64,000 bases of DNA from Haemophilus_A paraphrohaemolyticus_A. GTDB taxonomy: Bacteria; Pseudomonadota; Gammaproteobacteria; Enterobacterales; Pasteurellaceae. The first letter of the stretch is position 1. Each line of letters opens with the position of its first letter. Location: assembly GCF_003253115.1 (NCBI RefSeq), contig NZ_QEQF01000001.1:496001-560000 (forward strand). Direction: 5' to 3'. The position numbers and the translations under genes are program-made. Below, in pieces: positions 52,891 through 60,915 of the stretch. The notes beneath the pieces are model-generated. The model worked only from the letters and a program-made list of their open reading frames with translations. It was not told the origin of the DNA and made no database searches.

Positions 52891-53652
52891 TTATTTCAAT
52901 AACTTATCCACCACTCGACTTACTGCAAAAAAGCCAAAGGTAGCCGTTACCATCGTTACCGCACCAAATCCATTGGCACAATTCATGGTGGCGGAAATTT
53001 CACAGCCCTCTCCCATTTTCGGGAAAATTAGCGGTTGAGTGGAAAATACGCAATCTACGCCAAATTTACGCTTCGGATTCTGGCTGAAATTGTACTCTTT
53101 TCTCAGCAACGATCGCACTTTGGATGCCAACGGATCTTGGATAGTTCTGCTTAAATCGGCAATTTGAATTTGTCTTGGGTCAGTCTGTCCACCTGCACCA
53201 CCTGTGGTAATCAACTTGATTTTATTTCGCTTGCAATAGGCAATTAATGCCGCTTTCGTTTTTACGCTATCAATCGCATCAATCACATAATCATAGCCTC
53301 GATTGAGGTATTCAGGAATATTCTCAGGCGAAATAAAATCATCAATAATTTCGACCACACACTCTGGGTTAATTCTCTCCACACGCTCTTTCATCGATTC
53401 CGTTTTAAGCTGGGCAACCGTGCCCGTCATCGCGTGAATTTGGCGGTTAATGTTGGTTACGCAAATATCGTCCATATCGATCATCGTGATTTTGCCAATC
53501 CCTGTGCGAGCCAATGCCTCAACTGCCCAAGAACCCACGCCCCCAATGCCAATCACACAAACGTGAGCTTGGCGCAATTTTGACAAACCTTCTGGCGTAT
53601 AAAGACGTCCAATTCCACCAAAACGCTGTTCATAATTATCCACTCTACTCAT
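52891..53652 (-). CDS. tcdA: tRNA threonylcarbamoyladenosine dehydratase (CsdL/TcdA)
   Basis: ATP-dependent enzyme of the E1/ThiF superfamily that converts t6A37 of tRNA to its cyclic form. I start it at 53652 (AAGGA upstream), giving 253 residues from MSRVDNYEQRFGGIGRLY; the frame is open to 53706 without support. The nucleotide motif VIGIGGVGSWAVEALARTG is near 34-52, DMDDICVTNINRQ near 62, and DAIDSVKTKAALI near 125. It is divergent from modC. Confidence 0.93.
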   Translation of the reverse strand: MSRVDNYEQRFGGIGRLYTPEGLSKLRQAHVCVIGIGGVGSWAVEALARTGIGKITMIDMDDICVTNINRQIHAMTGTVAQLKTESMKERVERINPECVVEIIDDFISPENIPEYLNRGYDYVIDAIDSVKTKAALIAYCKRNKIKLITTGGAGGQTDPRQIQIADLSRTIQDPLASKVRSLLRKEYNFSQNPKRKFGVDCVFSTQPLIFPKMGEGCEISATMNCANGFGAVTMVTATFGFFAVSRVVDKLLK

Positions 53653-53726
53653 TTTTATCCTTTTTCTCCGACATTCGTGATAGAAATCATTATATAATGC
53701 ATTCAATCATCACGAAGGTTGCTTAT

Positions 53727-54782
53727 ATGTTAAAAATCAATGTAAAAAAAACGCTCGGCACGTTATCGCTTAACCTCAATATCAAGATTCCCACCAGAGG
53801 CGTTACCGCTATTTTCGGGCGTTCGGGAGCGGGAAAATCAAGCTTGATCAATCTCGTCGCAGGCTTAGTCACACCACAATCGGGCACGATTATACTTAAC
53901 GATAACGTGCTGTTTGATAGCGAACAAAAAATCAATCTTCCGCCAGAAAAACGCCACATCGGTTACGTGTTCCAAGAGCACCGGCTTTTCCCGCATTATA
54001 CCGTGGAAAAGAACCTCAAGTATGGTTGCAAGCGGTTTAATTCAAGCTATTTTTTGCAAATTGTGGAATTGCTCGGTATTCAGAACCTACTGGAACGTTT
54101 TCCGCTCAGTTTATCGGGCGGCGAAAAACAGCGTGTAACTATTGGGCGAGCCTTATTAAGTAATCCAGATATTTTGTTGATGGATGAACCGCTTTCTGCC
54201 CTCGATTTACCCAGAAAGCAGGAATTGTTGAATTATCTTGACCAGCTTTCCAATCAGCTTGAAATCCCGATTTTATACGTAACTCACAGCCTTGATGAGA
54301 TTATCCGCCTTGCCGATCAAGTGATTTTGATTGAAGAAGGGCAAATTATGGCGTTCAATCAGGTTAAACATATTTGGCAACATACGGCTTTCCAGCAATG
54401 GCTACCTGAACAGCATCCACTGAGTTTATTGGAGTTACCGATTAAATCGCACCAAACTGATTACCAAATGTTGGAATTATCACTCGGGACACAATCTGTA
54501 TGGGTAAGCGAATTACCGCGTTATCAATTGAACGACAATGTGCGAATTACCATCAACAGCAAGGATGTATCGATTACCTTAGCACAACCGCAAAACACCT
54601 CAATTCGCAACATTTTACAAGGTAAAATTTGCCAGATTCAACAGCAATCGCAGCAAGTGAATGTGGAGGTGGATGTTGAAGGGCAAAAAATCTGGGCAAG
54701 CATCAGCCTTTGGGCATTTAATGATTTGCAATTAAGCATTGAGCAGGCTGTTTATCTGCAAATTAAGAGTGTTTCGTTGTAG
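53727..54782 (+). CDS. modC: Molybdate ABC transporter ATP-binding protein ModC
   Basis: ATPase subunit of the molybdate importer. I start it at the ATG at 53727 (351 residues; E. coli 352); upstream in-frame codons would lie over the tcdA gene. Walker A GRSGAGKSSL near 32, Q-loop YVFQEHRLFPHY near 77, signature LSGGEKQR near 130, Walker B DILLMDEPLSALD near 150, and a C-terminal Mop/TOBE domain (about 285-351, SIRNILQGKICQI). No modA or modB is adjacent, so this is an orphan here. Molybdenum uptake would serve the molybdoenzyme encoded nearby at 55196-57670. Confidence 0.9.
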   Translation: MLKINVKKTLGTLSLNLNIKIPTRGVTAIFGRSGAGKSSLINLVAGLVTPQSGTIILNDNVLFDSEQKINLPPEKRHIGYVFQEHRLFPHYTVEKNLKYGCKRFNSSYFLQIVELLGIQNLLERFPLSLSGGEKQRVTIGRALLSNPDILLMDEPLSALDLPRKQELLNYLDQLSNQLEIPILYVTHSLDEIIRLADQVILIEEGQIMAFNQVKHIWQHTAFQQWLPEQHPLSLLELPIKSHQTDYQMLELSLGTQSVWVSELPRYQLNDNVRITINSKDVSITLAQPQNTSIRNILQGKICQIQQQSQQVNVEVDVEGQKIWASISLWAFNDLQLSIEQAVYLQIKSVSL

Positions 54783-54844
54783 GTGCTGCCTTTATCATTT
54801 AGCAAAGTTCACGTAAAATATGACCGCTTATTTACGAGGTTGAT

Positions 54845-55153
54845 ATGTCAGAAAAAATTGTTGTTGAAGTAGTTTATGCCTACCCCGAGCGTTATTTTTT
54901 GAAAAAACTCACGCTCGAAAATCCGATTACGATCCAAAATGCGATTGTGCAGTCTGGCGTTTTAGAAAAATATACCGAGATTGATTTACGCCAAAATAAA
55001 GTCGGCATTTTCAGCCGTGCCGCAAAATTAACGGATATAGTAGAAAACGGCGATAGAATTGAAATTTATCGCCCGCTAATTGCCGATCCGAAAGAGATTC
55101 GCCGTAAAAAAGCAGAAGAGCAAGCTAAAATAAAGAAAAATGAAAATGTTTGA
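54845..55153 (+). CDS. rnfH: RnfH-family ubiquitin-like protein
   Basis: Small beta-grasp protein (102 residues) of the RnfH/UPF0125 family; function uncertain, named for its linkage with rnf or ratA genes. The body KIVVEVVYAYPERYFLKKLTLE is followed by GIFSRAAKLTDIVENGDRIEIYRPLIADPKEIRRKKAEEQ, the family's signature ending. ratA, its usual neighbour, is absent here. The gene converges on the oxide-reductase gene. Confidence 0.9.
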   Translation: MSEKIVVEVVYAYPERYFLKKLTLENPITIQNAIVQSGVLEKYTEIDLRQNKVGIFSRAAKLTDIVENGDRIEIYRPLIADPKEIRRKKAEEQAKIKKNENV

Positions 55154-55157
55154 GATA

Positions 55158-55178
55158 AGGGCACTATTAGTGCCCTTT
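55158..55178. terminator. Short GC hairpin terminator, rnfH/torZ
   Basis: AGGGCAC-TATTA-GTGCCCTTTT: a seven-bp stem with a T-tail on the plus strand. It lies between convergent genes. Confidence 0.82.
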
Positions 55179-55195
55179 TCTTCTTTAATTAGTGA

Positions 55196-57670
55196 TTATT
55201 CTTGTGTATATTTCGGCTCCGTAAACACCGTCACAGTAGGTACTTCTCCAGTGAATTTCTCAACTTGCACCGTTGCGGTATTTGGTGAGTTACCTTGCGC
55301 AAGTTTGGAAGTTCCTTCATCGCGGGTAAGCACATTCGGGTTGCCATTTTTACAAAGCGGATGCTCTGATTGACCTAAATCTTGTGGGTCGTACCAAGCT
55401 CCTTCGTGAATCGCAACTGTGCCTTTGATGATACCATCAGTCACCACTGCTCCTGCCAATACTTGTCCACGTTTGTTAAATACACGCACAATATCACCGC
55501 TGGCAATGTTGCGAGCTGTAGCATCTTCGGTGTGAATTAACACTGGTTCACGATCATTTACTGCATAAAGTTTACGCAATGAACTATAAGCTAATTGGCT
55601 ATGTAAGCGATATTTTGAGTGCGGTGTGACTAACGCTAACGGCTCTTCTGCCGTGGTTTTGCCAGAGAACTCTTCATGTTCCATCCAAGTTGGATGACCT
55701 TTACAATCATCGTAGTTCATTTTTGCTACTACATCAGAGTAGATCTCAATTTTGCCTGATGGCGTGCCTAATGGGTTGAGTAACGGATCGTTACGGAACT
55801 CTTCATAACGTACCCATTTTTTCGCTTTTTCACTGGCTTTGAAAGTAATCGGTTTGTTTTCTTGCCAGAATTGTTCGAATTTCGGCATTAATACGCGGTT
55901 TTTACGTGCTGCATCAAAGGCCGTTTGGTAGAAGCCTTTTAACCAATCCATTTCGGTTTTGCCTTCAGTAAATTCCGCTTCTTTGCCCGCACGTTTTGCA
56001 AGCTCAGCGAAAATATCGTAGTCATTTTTCGCTTCAAATTGTGGCTCAACCGCTTGTTTCATCGGGTAAATATTCATCATTGAATAGTCGCCAGACATGG
56101 TTAAGTCGTTGCGTTCATAGCTAGTTGTAGCAGGCAATACAATGTCTGCCATACGTGCGGTTGGCGTCCAATGGCATTCATTGACCACCACCATATCTGG
56201 TTTTTGCCACGCTTTCACTAAAGTGTTGGTATCTTGGTGGTGGGTAAATGGATTACCGCCAGACCAATAGATCACCTTAATGTCTGGATAGGTCACTTGC
56301 GTGCCGTTGTAATCAATGGTTTTGCCTGGATTTAACAATGCCTCAGAAATACGAGCTACAGGGAATGAATATTTTGAGGTTTCATCTAACCACGTTTTCG
56401 CCCCTGCTTCTGTGGATGGATTTGCGGTAATTGAACCTAAGATGCCACCCGTTGCGGTTGGTGCACCACCATTTGAGTAATGATAACTTAAACCAAAACC
56501 GCCACCAGGTAAGCCTATTTGACCTAACATTGAAGCAAGGGTCACTAACATCCAGTGGCTTTGCTCACCATGGCGCTGGCGTTGCATTCCCCATCCGCCC
56601 ATAAGCATGGTGCGTTTGCTTGAGAAATCTGCCGCTAATTGTTTAATGGTTTCAACTGGTACGCCACAAATTTTACTTGCCCACGCCGCATCTTTCGGCT
56701 GTTTGTCTTCTGTGCCGAGTAAGTAGCTTTCAAATTTTTCAAAGCCAGTTGTGTATTTTTTGAGGAACTCTTTGTCGTGTTTATTTTCGGTTACTAAAGT
56801 GTGAGCGATACCTAGCATTAACGCTACGTCTGTACCAGTGTTTACAGGCACCCATTCTGCCCCTAAGAATTCGCAGCTTTCACTTTTCACAGGATCGATA
56901 CAGATAATACGTTTGCCGCTCTCTTTGAATTTTTTGAAGTATTCGATACCTTGTTGGTCAGTGGAAGTCCACGCAATACGCAAAGTATTTAGCGGGTTCG
57001 CAGACCAAAGTACGATAATATCGCTACTTTCAAGAATCATCTCCCAGCTAGTTTGTTGCTCATACACTTCGATAGTGCCTAACACGTGCGGCATAATTAC
57101 TTGTGCCGCCCCTGTGGAATAGTCACCTTTCACGCCCACAAAACCACCTGTTAAGTTAAGGTAGCGTTGTAATAAGGTACGAGAAGCGTGCAATGCACCT
57201 GAGCTATACCAGCCGTAAGAACCACCGAAAATTGCGCTTGGACCGTGAGCTTCACGAACGCGTTTCATCTCGTTTGCTACCAGTTCAAAGGCTTTATCCC
57301 AAGAAACTCGCACCCACTCATCGCGACCGCGTAAGCTGCTGTCTTTGTTGCCTTCTAAGTAGCCTTTACGCACCATCGGGTATTTCACACGAGTTTCTCC
57401 GTGCACTTGATCTGCCACTACCGATTGCAATTCGTTGACTACGCTTGGTTCAATCGCAGGGCCTGATTTCACCACCTTGCCATCTTGCACCACCACGCCT
57501 AATGGCCCCCAATGCGCTGCAGTCATCACAGTTTGCATTTCAGCTGCTTTAGCTTCGGTTGAAAGTAACGCACTGACGCTACCGCCAGCTAAAGATGTCC
57601 CAGCAAGACCAAGTGAGGTGGTTTTAATAAAACCACGACGGCTTGCGTTGATATTTTCTTGTTTTTTCAT
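55196..57670 (-). CDS. torZ: Tat-exported molybdopterin S/N-oxide reductase (TorZ/MtsZ-like)
   Basis: Periplasmic terminal reductase of the DMSO-reductase family (TMAO, biotin or methionine sulfoxide type). I start it at 57670 (AGAGGA upstream), giving 824 residues. A twin-arginine signal is present (SRRGFIKTTSLGLAG, arginines 11-12; cleavage after AEA/KAA near 43). The bis-MGD domain carries the molybdenum-ligand serine 185 in GDYSTGAAQ and the Y152/W154 active-site pair in SYGWYSSGA. No N-terminal iron-sulfur cysteine motif is seen, as expected for this subgroup. The H. influenzae homologue has been described as a methionine-sulfoxide reductase (MtsZ). Its electron donor is the upstream pentahaem cytochrome. 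Confidence 0.9.
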   Translation of the reverse strand: MKKQENINASRRGFIKTTSLGLAGTSLAGGSVSALLSTEAKAAEMQTVMTAAHWGPLGVVVQDGKVVKSGPAIEPSVVNELQSVVADQVHGETRVKYPMVRKGYLEGNKDSSLRGRDEWVRVSWDKAFELVANEMKRVREAHGPSAIFGGSYGWYSSGALHASRTLLQRYLNLTGGFVGVKGDYSTGAAQVIMPHVLGTIEVYEQQTSWEMILESSDIIVLWSANPLNTLRIAWTSTDQQGIEYFKKFKESGKRIICIDPVKSESCEFLGAEWVPVNTGTDVALMLGIAHTLVTENKHDKEFLKKYTTGFEKFESYLLGTEDKQPKDAAWASKICGVPVETIKQLAADFSSKRTMLMGGWGMQRQRHGEQSHWMLVTLASMLGQIGLPGGGFGLSYHYSNGGAPTATGGILGSITANPSTEAGAKTWLDETSKYSFPVARISEALLNPGKTIDYNGTQVTYPDIKVIYWSGGNPFTHHQDTNTLVKAWQKPDMVVVNECHWTPTARMADIVLPATTSYERNDLTMSGDYSMMNIYPMKQAVEPQFEAKNDYDIFAELAKRAGKEAEFTEGKTEMDWLKGFYQTAFDAARKNRVLMPKFEQFWQENKPITFKASEKAKKWVRYEEFRNDPLLNPLGTPSGKIEIYSDVVAKMNYDDCKGHPTWMEHEEFSGKTTAEEPLALVTPHSKYRLHSQLAYSSLRKLYAVNDREPVLIHTEDATARNIASGDIVRVFNKRGQVLAGAVVTDGIIKGTVAIHEGAWYDPQDLGQSEHPLCKNGNPNVLTRDEGTSKLAQGNSPNTATVQVEKFTGEVPTVTVFTEPKYTQE

Positions 57671-57754
57671 ACGGATTATCCTCTGAAAGTAAGTTAAATA
57701 TGACACCTTTCTAAGCACGAGGGGATAGTGCATTTCTTTGCTATCCTGTGTTGC

Positions 57755-57797
57755 AAGCGGTGAGATTTTGCAAACGTTTTACGAAAAACCACCGCTT
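57755..57797 (-). terminator. Uptake-signal inverted repeat between torY and torZ
   Basis: AAGCGGTG (57755-57762) pairs with CACCGCTT (57790-57797) around a T/A-rich interior containing TTTTGCAAA. It sits inside the presumed operon, so it may attenuate or process the transcript between the cytochrome and the reductase. I see no gene in the 234-bp gap 57671-57904. Confidence 0.45.
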
Positions 57798-57904
57798 GTA
57801 ACAGGCTGGAATGGCATATTTTGTAGAGTGTGTGAATTTGAAAAATTCACGCACGCTTACAAAACTTAGCTACAACAGCTCGGTATCGGATTTGTTGATA
57901 AAAA

Positions 57905-59023
57905 TTAGTGTGTGTTTCCACTCATATCTTTGGCATTGCGTTGCAAGTAAATGGTTACAGCACGCACATCATCGGCAGTCATTGAAGTTCTATCCTTCAT
58001 AGAATTTACTACCCCAATCCATTGGTTTGCGGTGTAATGGCTTGCACCGATGGCTGCGTGACAGCCGCTACAATGGGTTTGGTTTAGATTATCGCCAAAG
58101 GCATTGAGAGATTTTAAATCTGAAGTGACGGCAGTTTTCGGCATAGAAACTTCCACACTGACTTCTTTCCAATCAGAATTAGTCACTTTATCGTTAACGG
58201 TTTGATGAACGGTAAGTTTGTCTTTGGCTTCATCACTGACTAATCCTACCATGATGCGTTGTCCAAGTGCCGCATAAAGTACGCTCTCTGCCCCCGCTTG
58301 TTGCCAGCCTTTTAAGCTCGCTTTAACGTTGTCACCCTCGGCTTTCCAATCGTGTAATTCAGCATAAGGTAGCAAACGAATTTCTGCTCCTCCCGCGGTT
58401 TTTGCAGATGCCATCACAAGGTTATAAAGGATTTTATCATTTTCGCTAAATTGCCCTGCGTGTTTAGTGAGTTCTCCTAGTGCAGCCGCATTATCCACTG
58501 GCATTTCTGGTATAAAGTGAGCGATACCTTTATGGCAATCGATACAAGTTTGGTTGGTTTCTTGCGCTAGCTTGTGCATTTTTTGTGCTGCCTCTTTCTG
58601 CTCAGAAACCACCATCGCCTCGAAACTATGGCAAGAACGGCAAGTCGCAGAATCACTCTCTTTCATCTCTTGCCAAACTCGTTGTGCCATTTCTAAGCGG
58701 TGTTGCTCATAGGCTTCTTGATCGGGCAATTTGTTAGTAACAAAGGTGTGCCAAACATCTTTGAGTGCCACAAATTTCGCTTTCACATAGTCAATTCCTT
58801 CATGCGGAACGTGACAATCGGCACATTCAGCTCGAATCCCTTTACGGTTTGAAAAATGCACCGTGCTTTCCCATTCCGCTTGTGGATGGCTCATTGAATG
58901 GCAACTGACACAAAATTCAGGGCTGCTGGTTGCTTTCATAATCGACTGCACGCTAAATAATGCAGCCGCACCAACCACAATACAAATCAGACCGCTTGCA
59001 AGCGAAAGTTTTAATTTAGGCAT
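57905..59023 (-). CDS. torY: Pentahaem c-type cytochrome, TorC/TorY family
   Basis: Membrane-anchored quinol dehydrogenase that passes electrons to a periplasmic oxide reductase. 372 residues: N-terminal signal anchor (about 6-27, LSLASGLICIVVGAAALFSV), a NapC/NirT-type tetrahaem domain with C-x2-CH motifs at 38-42, 67-71, 128-132 and 160-164, and a C-terminal monohaem domain with the fifth motif CSGCH at 318-322. This five-haem layout is the TorC/TorY signature. The reductase gene follows in the same direction, and an FNR-like box lies 108 bp upstream. Confidence 0.92.
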   Translation of the reverse strand: MPKLKLSLASGLICIVVGAAALFSVQSIMKATSSPEFCVSCHSMSHPQAEWESTVHFSNRKGIRAECADCHVPHEGIDYVKAKFVALKDVWHTFVTNKLPDQEAYEQHRLEMAQRVWQEMKESDSATCRSCHSFEAMVVSEQKEAAQKMHKLAQETNQTCIDCHKGIAHFIPEMPVDNAAALGELTKHAGQFSENDKILYNLVMASAKTAGGAEIRLLPYAELHDWKAEGDNVKASLKGWQQAGAESVLYAALGQRIMVGLVSDEAKDKLTVHQTVNDKVTNSDWKEVSVEVSMPKTAVTSDLKSLNAFGDNLNQTHCSGCHAAIGASHYTANQWIGVVNSMKDRTSMTADDVRAVTIYLQRNAKDMSGNTH

Positions 59024-59130
59024 AAATTCCCCACAAAAATAAAAGATAAAAGTTTTATGGGAATTTTATGCCTATAAAAAAGAAGCTCAATAAGTAAAAA
59101 TACGTATTAAGAGGTATATCGAAAGGAAAT

Positions 59131-59144
59131 TTGATTTAACTCAA
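59131..59144 (-). promoter_or_regulatory. FNR (HlyX)-type box upstream of torY-torZ
   Basis: TTGATTTAACTCAA matches the FNR consensus TTGAT-N4-ATCAA at nine of ten defined positions and is symmetric. It lies between the end of the LuxR-type regulator gene and torY. A class-II position (centre at -41.5) would put transcription start near 59096, about 73 bp before the ATG. No clear -10 hexamer stands out. Confidence 0.65.
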
Positions 59145-59155
59145 AAGAGGTAACG

Positions 59156-60880
59156 TTATTTCACCATAAACCAAGGTGGTAATTTAAAAAAGGTATTGGC
59201 GAACATCTCGGGAGAAATAATTTTGCTGTACCCTTGCTGAATTTGATAGACCAGATGCGGGAGGCTAATTGAGAGATCTTTGGTGTTATCAGGGTAAGTC
59301 AATCCCGTTTGCGTACCAGTGCCAAAATAATAAGTACCATTCACGCCATAATGTGGCATCGCCCGAATTCCTCCAGAAATGGCTTTAAATGCTCGCGTTG
59401 AAAAGCTATGTTTCCACACATTTGCCAAAATATTCACTTGGTCAAAAGCAATGCTGGCTTGAGAATAGCTTGGTTGATAACCGAAAAATTGCTCATAATG
59501 TTGGCAAAATTGTTGCCCTAAATAATTTTGGCTTAATCCACTTGTAGTAGACCAAATCACGCCTTCGCAAGGCTGATTTTCAGGTAAAAAAGCAGAAGGG
59601 GCATAAATGCTATAAAGCACCGCATTCGTTGGTTGTTGAGTAAAGGCGTGATGAAAATTCACCATATCTTCTGCAAAATAAGAAGCTAACACCACCATTG
59701 AGGGGAAAATTTGATGGATTGCTTTCATGGCAGTTTCAAAATCTTGTTCTTTTTTATCAAGATCCAACACTTCGACTCGCCAATGCTCTTTTTTGAGGTC
59801 AAAAATGAGCTTATCAATCCCAATATCAATCGGCTGCCATTTCACCCGAATCACTAAAATGATGCGATTTTGCAACAAATTAGGGTAATAATGCTGGTAA
59901 GTTTGCAGAAAACGGCTGACACCCGATCCATAATTAGTATCACTCGCACATACTTGGAAGATATTATCAAACTGGCTAATCGGCAGATTATGGGCTTTTT
60001 TATCTGAATTGCTGTGGGTGGCAATATGCAAATAAGGAATGCCACTTTGGGCAACTAATTCATGAATTTCTGGCGAATAGCAGGCGTAACTGGTTGAGAT
60101 CGAATCCACTTCACGATCAAATAACTCATTATAGGCGTGCAAAATACTTGCCTTATCTTCCACTGAAAAGCCCACTTTTTCTAGTTGAATTATCCGCCCG
60201 TTAACCCCTCCTTGACGGTTAATCATCTCAACTGCTAGCTCTGAACCATTCAGCAGTTCTTTAGTATCAATTTGCCCAATGCCTTGTTCGACATAAGGTA
60301 CTCCAAGAATGATCGGACGTTTGGTTTGGCTTTGAATGGAAAAATAAGTCTCTTGCTCAAACTTCGCTTTTTGATTGGCACGCACTTCAATTTGATGGGT
60401 TGCGAGAATAGAGTGCGATAAATGCCCAGGTGTGGGTAAACAGCAAAGTGATTGGGTTAAACCAAAAACCGCCAACGCCGTGCGATTTTCGGTTTCTGTT
60501 TTAGTAAAAATATTTTCAACATGTTTAGCGACCGTGCGTTCGCTAATACTCAATTGCTCTCCTATTTCCGCATTTGACAAGCCCGCACAAATTAAAGTCA
60601 GTAACTCAATTTCACGCTTACTTAATGCAAAAGGTAATTCATTTTTGACCGCTTGCACCAACGCAAAATCAGATTGATTCCGTAAAAAGCTAATCAAAAA
60701 CCACTGATTTTGATGATTAAAATAGAAATCTAAACTGTTATAACTAGAGTACAAAAAGGCTTGAGCATATTCTGTAATGGCAGGCATACTAGCGATAAAA
60801 GTCGCACCCGATTTATCTTCCCATTCCAAAATTTCCGCCTGTTTATTCACCAAACAAGACCATTGCATACGTTCGTGCAT
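59156..60880 (-). CDS. LuxR-type HTH regulator fused to a periplasmic-binding-protein fold
   Basis: Unusual one-component regulator of 574 residues. I use the ATG at 60880 (GAAGGG upstream); the frame also opens at a TTG four codons earlier. An N-terminal region of about 83 residues has no family I recognise. A LuxR/FixJ-type HTH follows (about 84-140: LSKREIELLTLICAGLSNAEIG, SISERTVAKHVENIF). From about 188 there is a type-I periplasmic-binding fold of the AmiC/Leu-Ile-Val-binding kind (LNGSELAVEMINRQGGVNGR, IPYLHIATHS, SQASIAFDQVNILANVWKH). There is no signal peptide or membrane helix, so the ligand domain must be cytoplasmic, like AmiC of the amidase system. It precedes torY-torZ, which it may control. 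The ligand is unknown. Confidence 0.82.
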   Translation of the reverse strand: MHERMQWSCLVNKQAEILEWEDKSGATFIASMPAITEYAQAFLYSSYNSLDFYFNHQNQWFLISFLRNQSDFALVQAVKNELPFALSKREIELLTLICAGLSNAEIGEQLSISERTVAKHVENIFTKTETENRTALAVFGLTQSLCCLPTPGHLSHSILATHQIEVRANQKAKFEQETYFSIQSQTKRPIILGVPYVEQGIGQIDTKELLNGSELAVEMINRQGGVNGRIIQLEKVGFSVEDKASILHAYNELFDREVDSISTSYACYSPEIHELVAQSGIPYLHIATHSNSDKKAHNLPISQFDNIFQVCASDTNYGSGVSRFLQTYQHYYPNLLQNRIILVIRVKWQPIDIGIDKLIFDLKKEHWRVEVLDLDKKEQDFETAMKAIHQIFPSMVVLASYFAEDMVNFHHAFTQQPTNAVLYSIYAPSAFLPENQPCEGVIWSTTSGLSQNYLGQQFCQHYEQFFGYQPSYSQASIAFDQVNILANVWKHSFSTRAFKAISGGIRAMPHYGVNGTYYFGTGTQTGLTYPDNTKDLSISLPHLVYQIQQGYSKIISPEMFANTFFKLPPWFMVK

Positions 60881-60915
60881 TTTACCCTTCAAATATCATT
60901 GAAATAGTTGTATTA

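Noticed and set aside
53514..53726. 71-codon extension of modC
   Set aside because: It overlaps tcdA on the opposite strand and has no similarity to ModC; the ATG at 53727 gives the family length.
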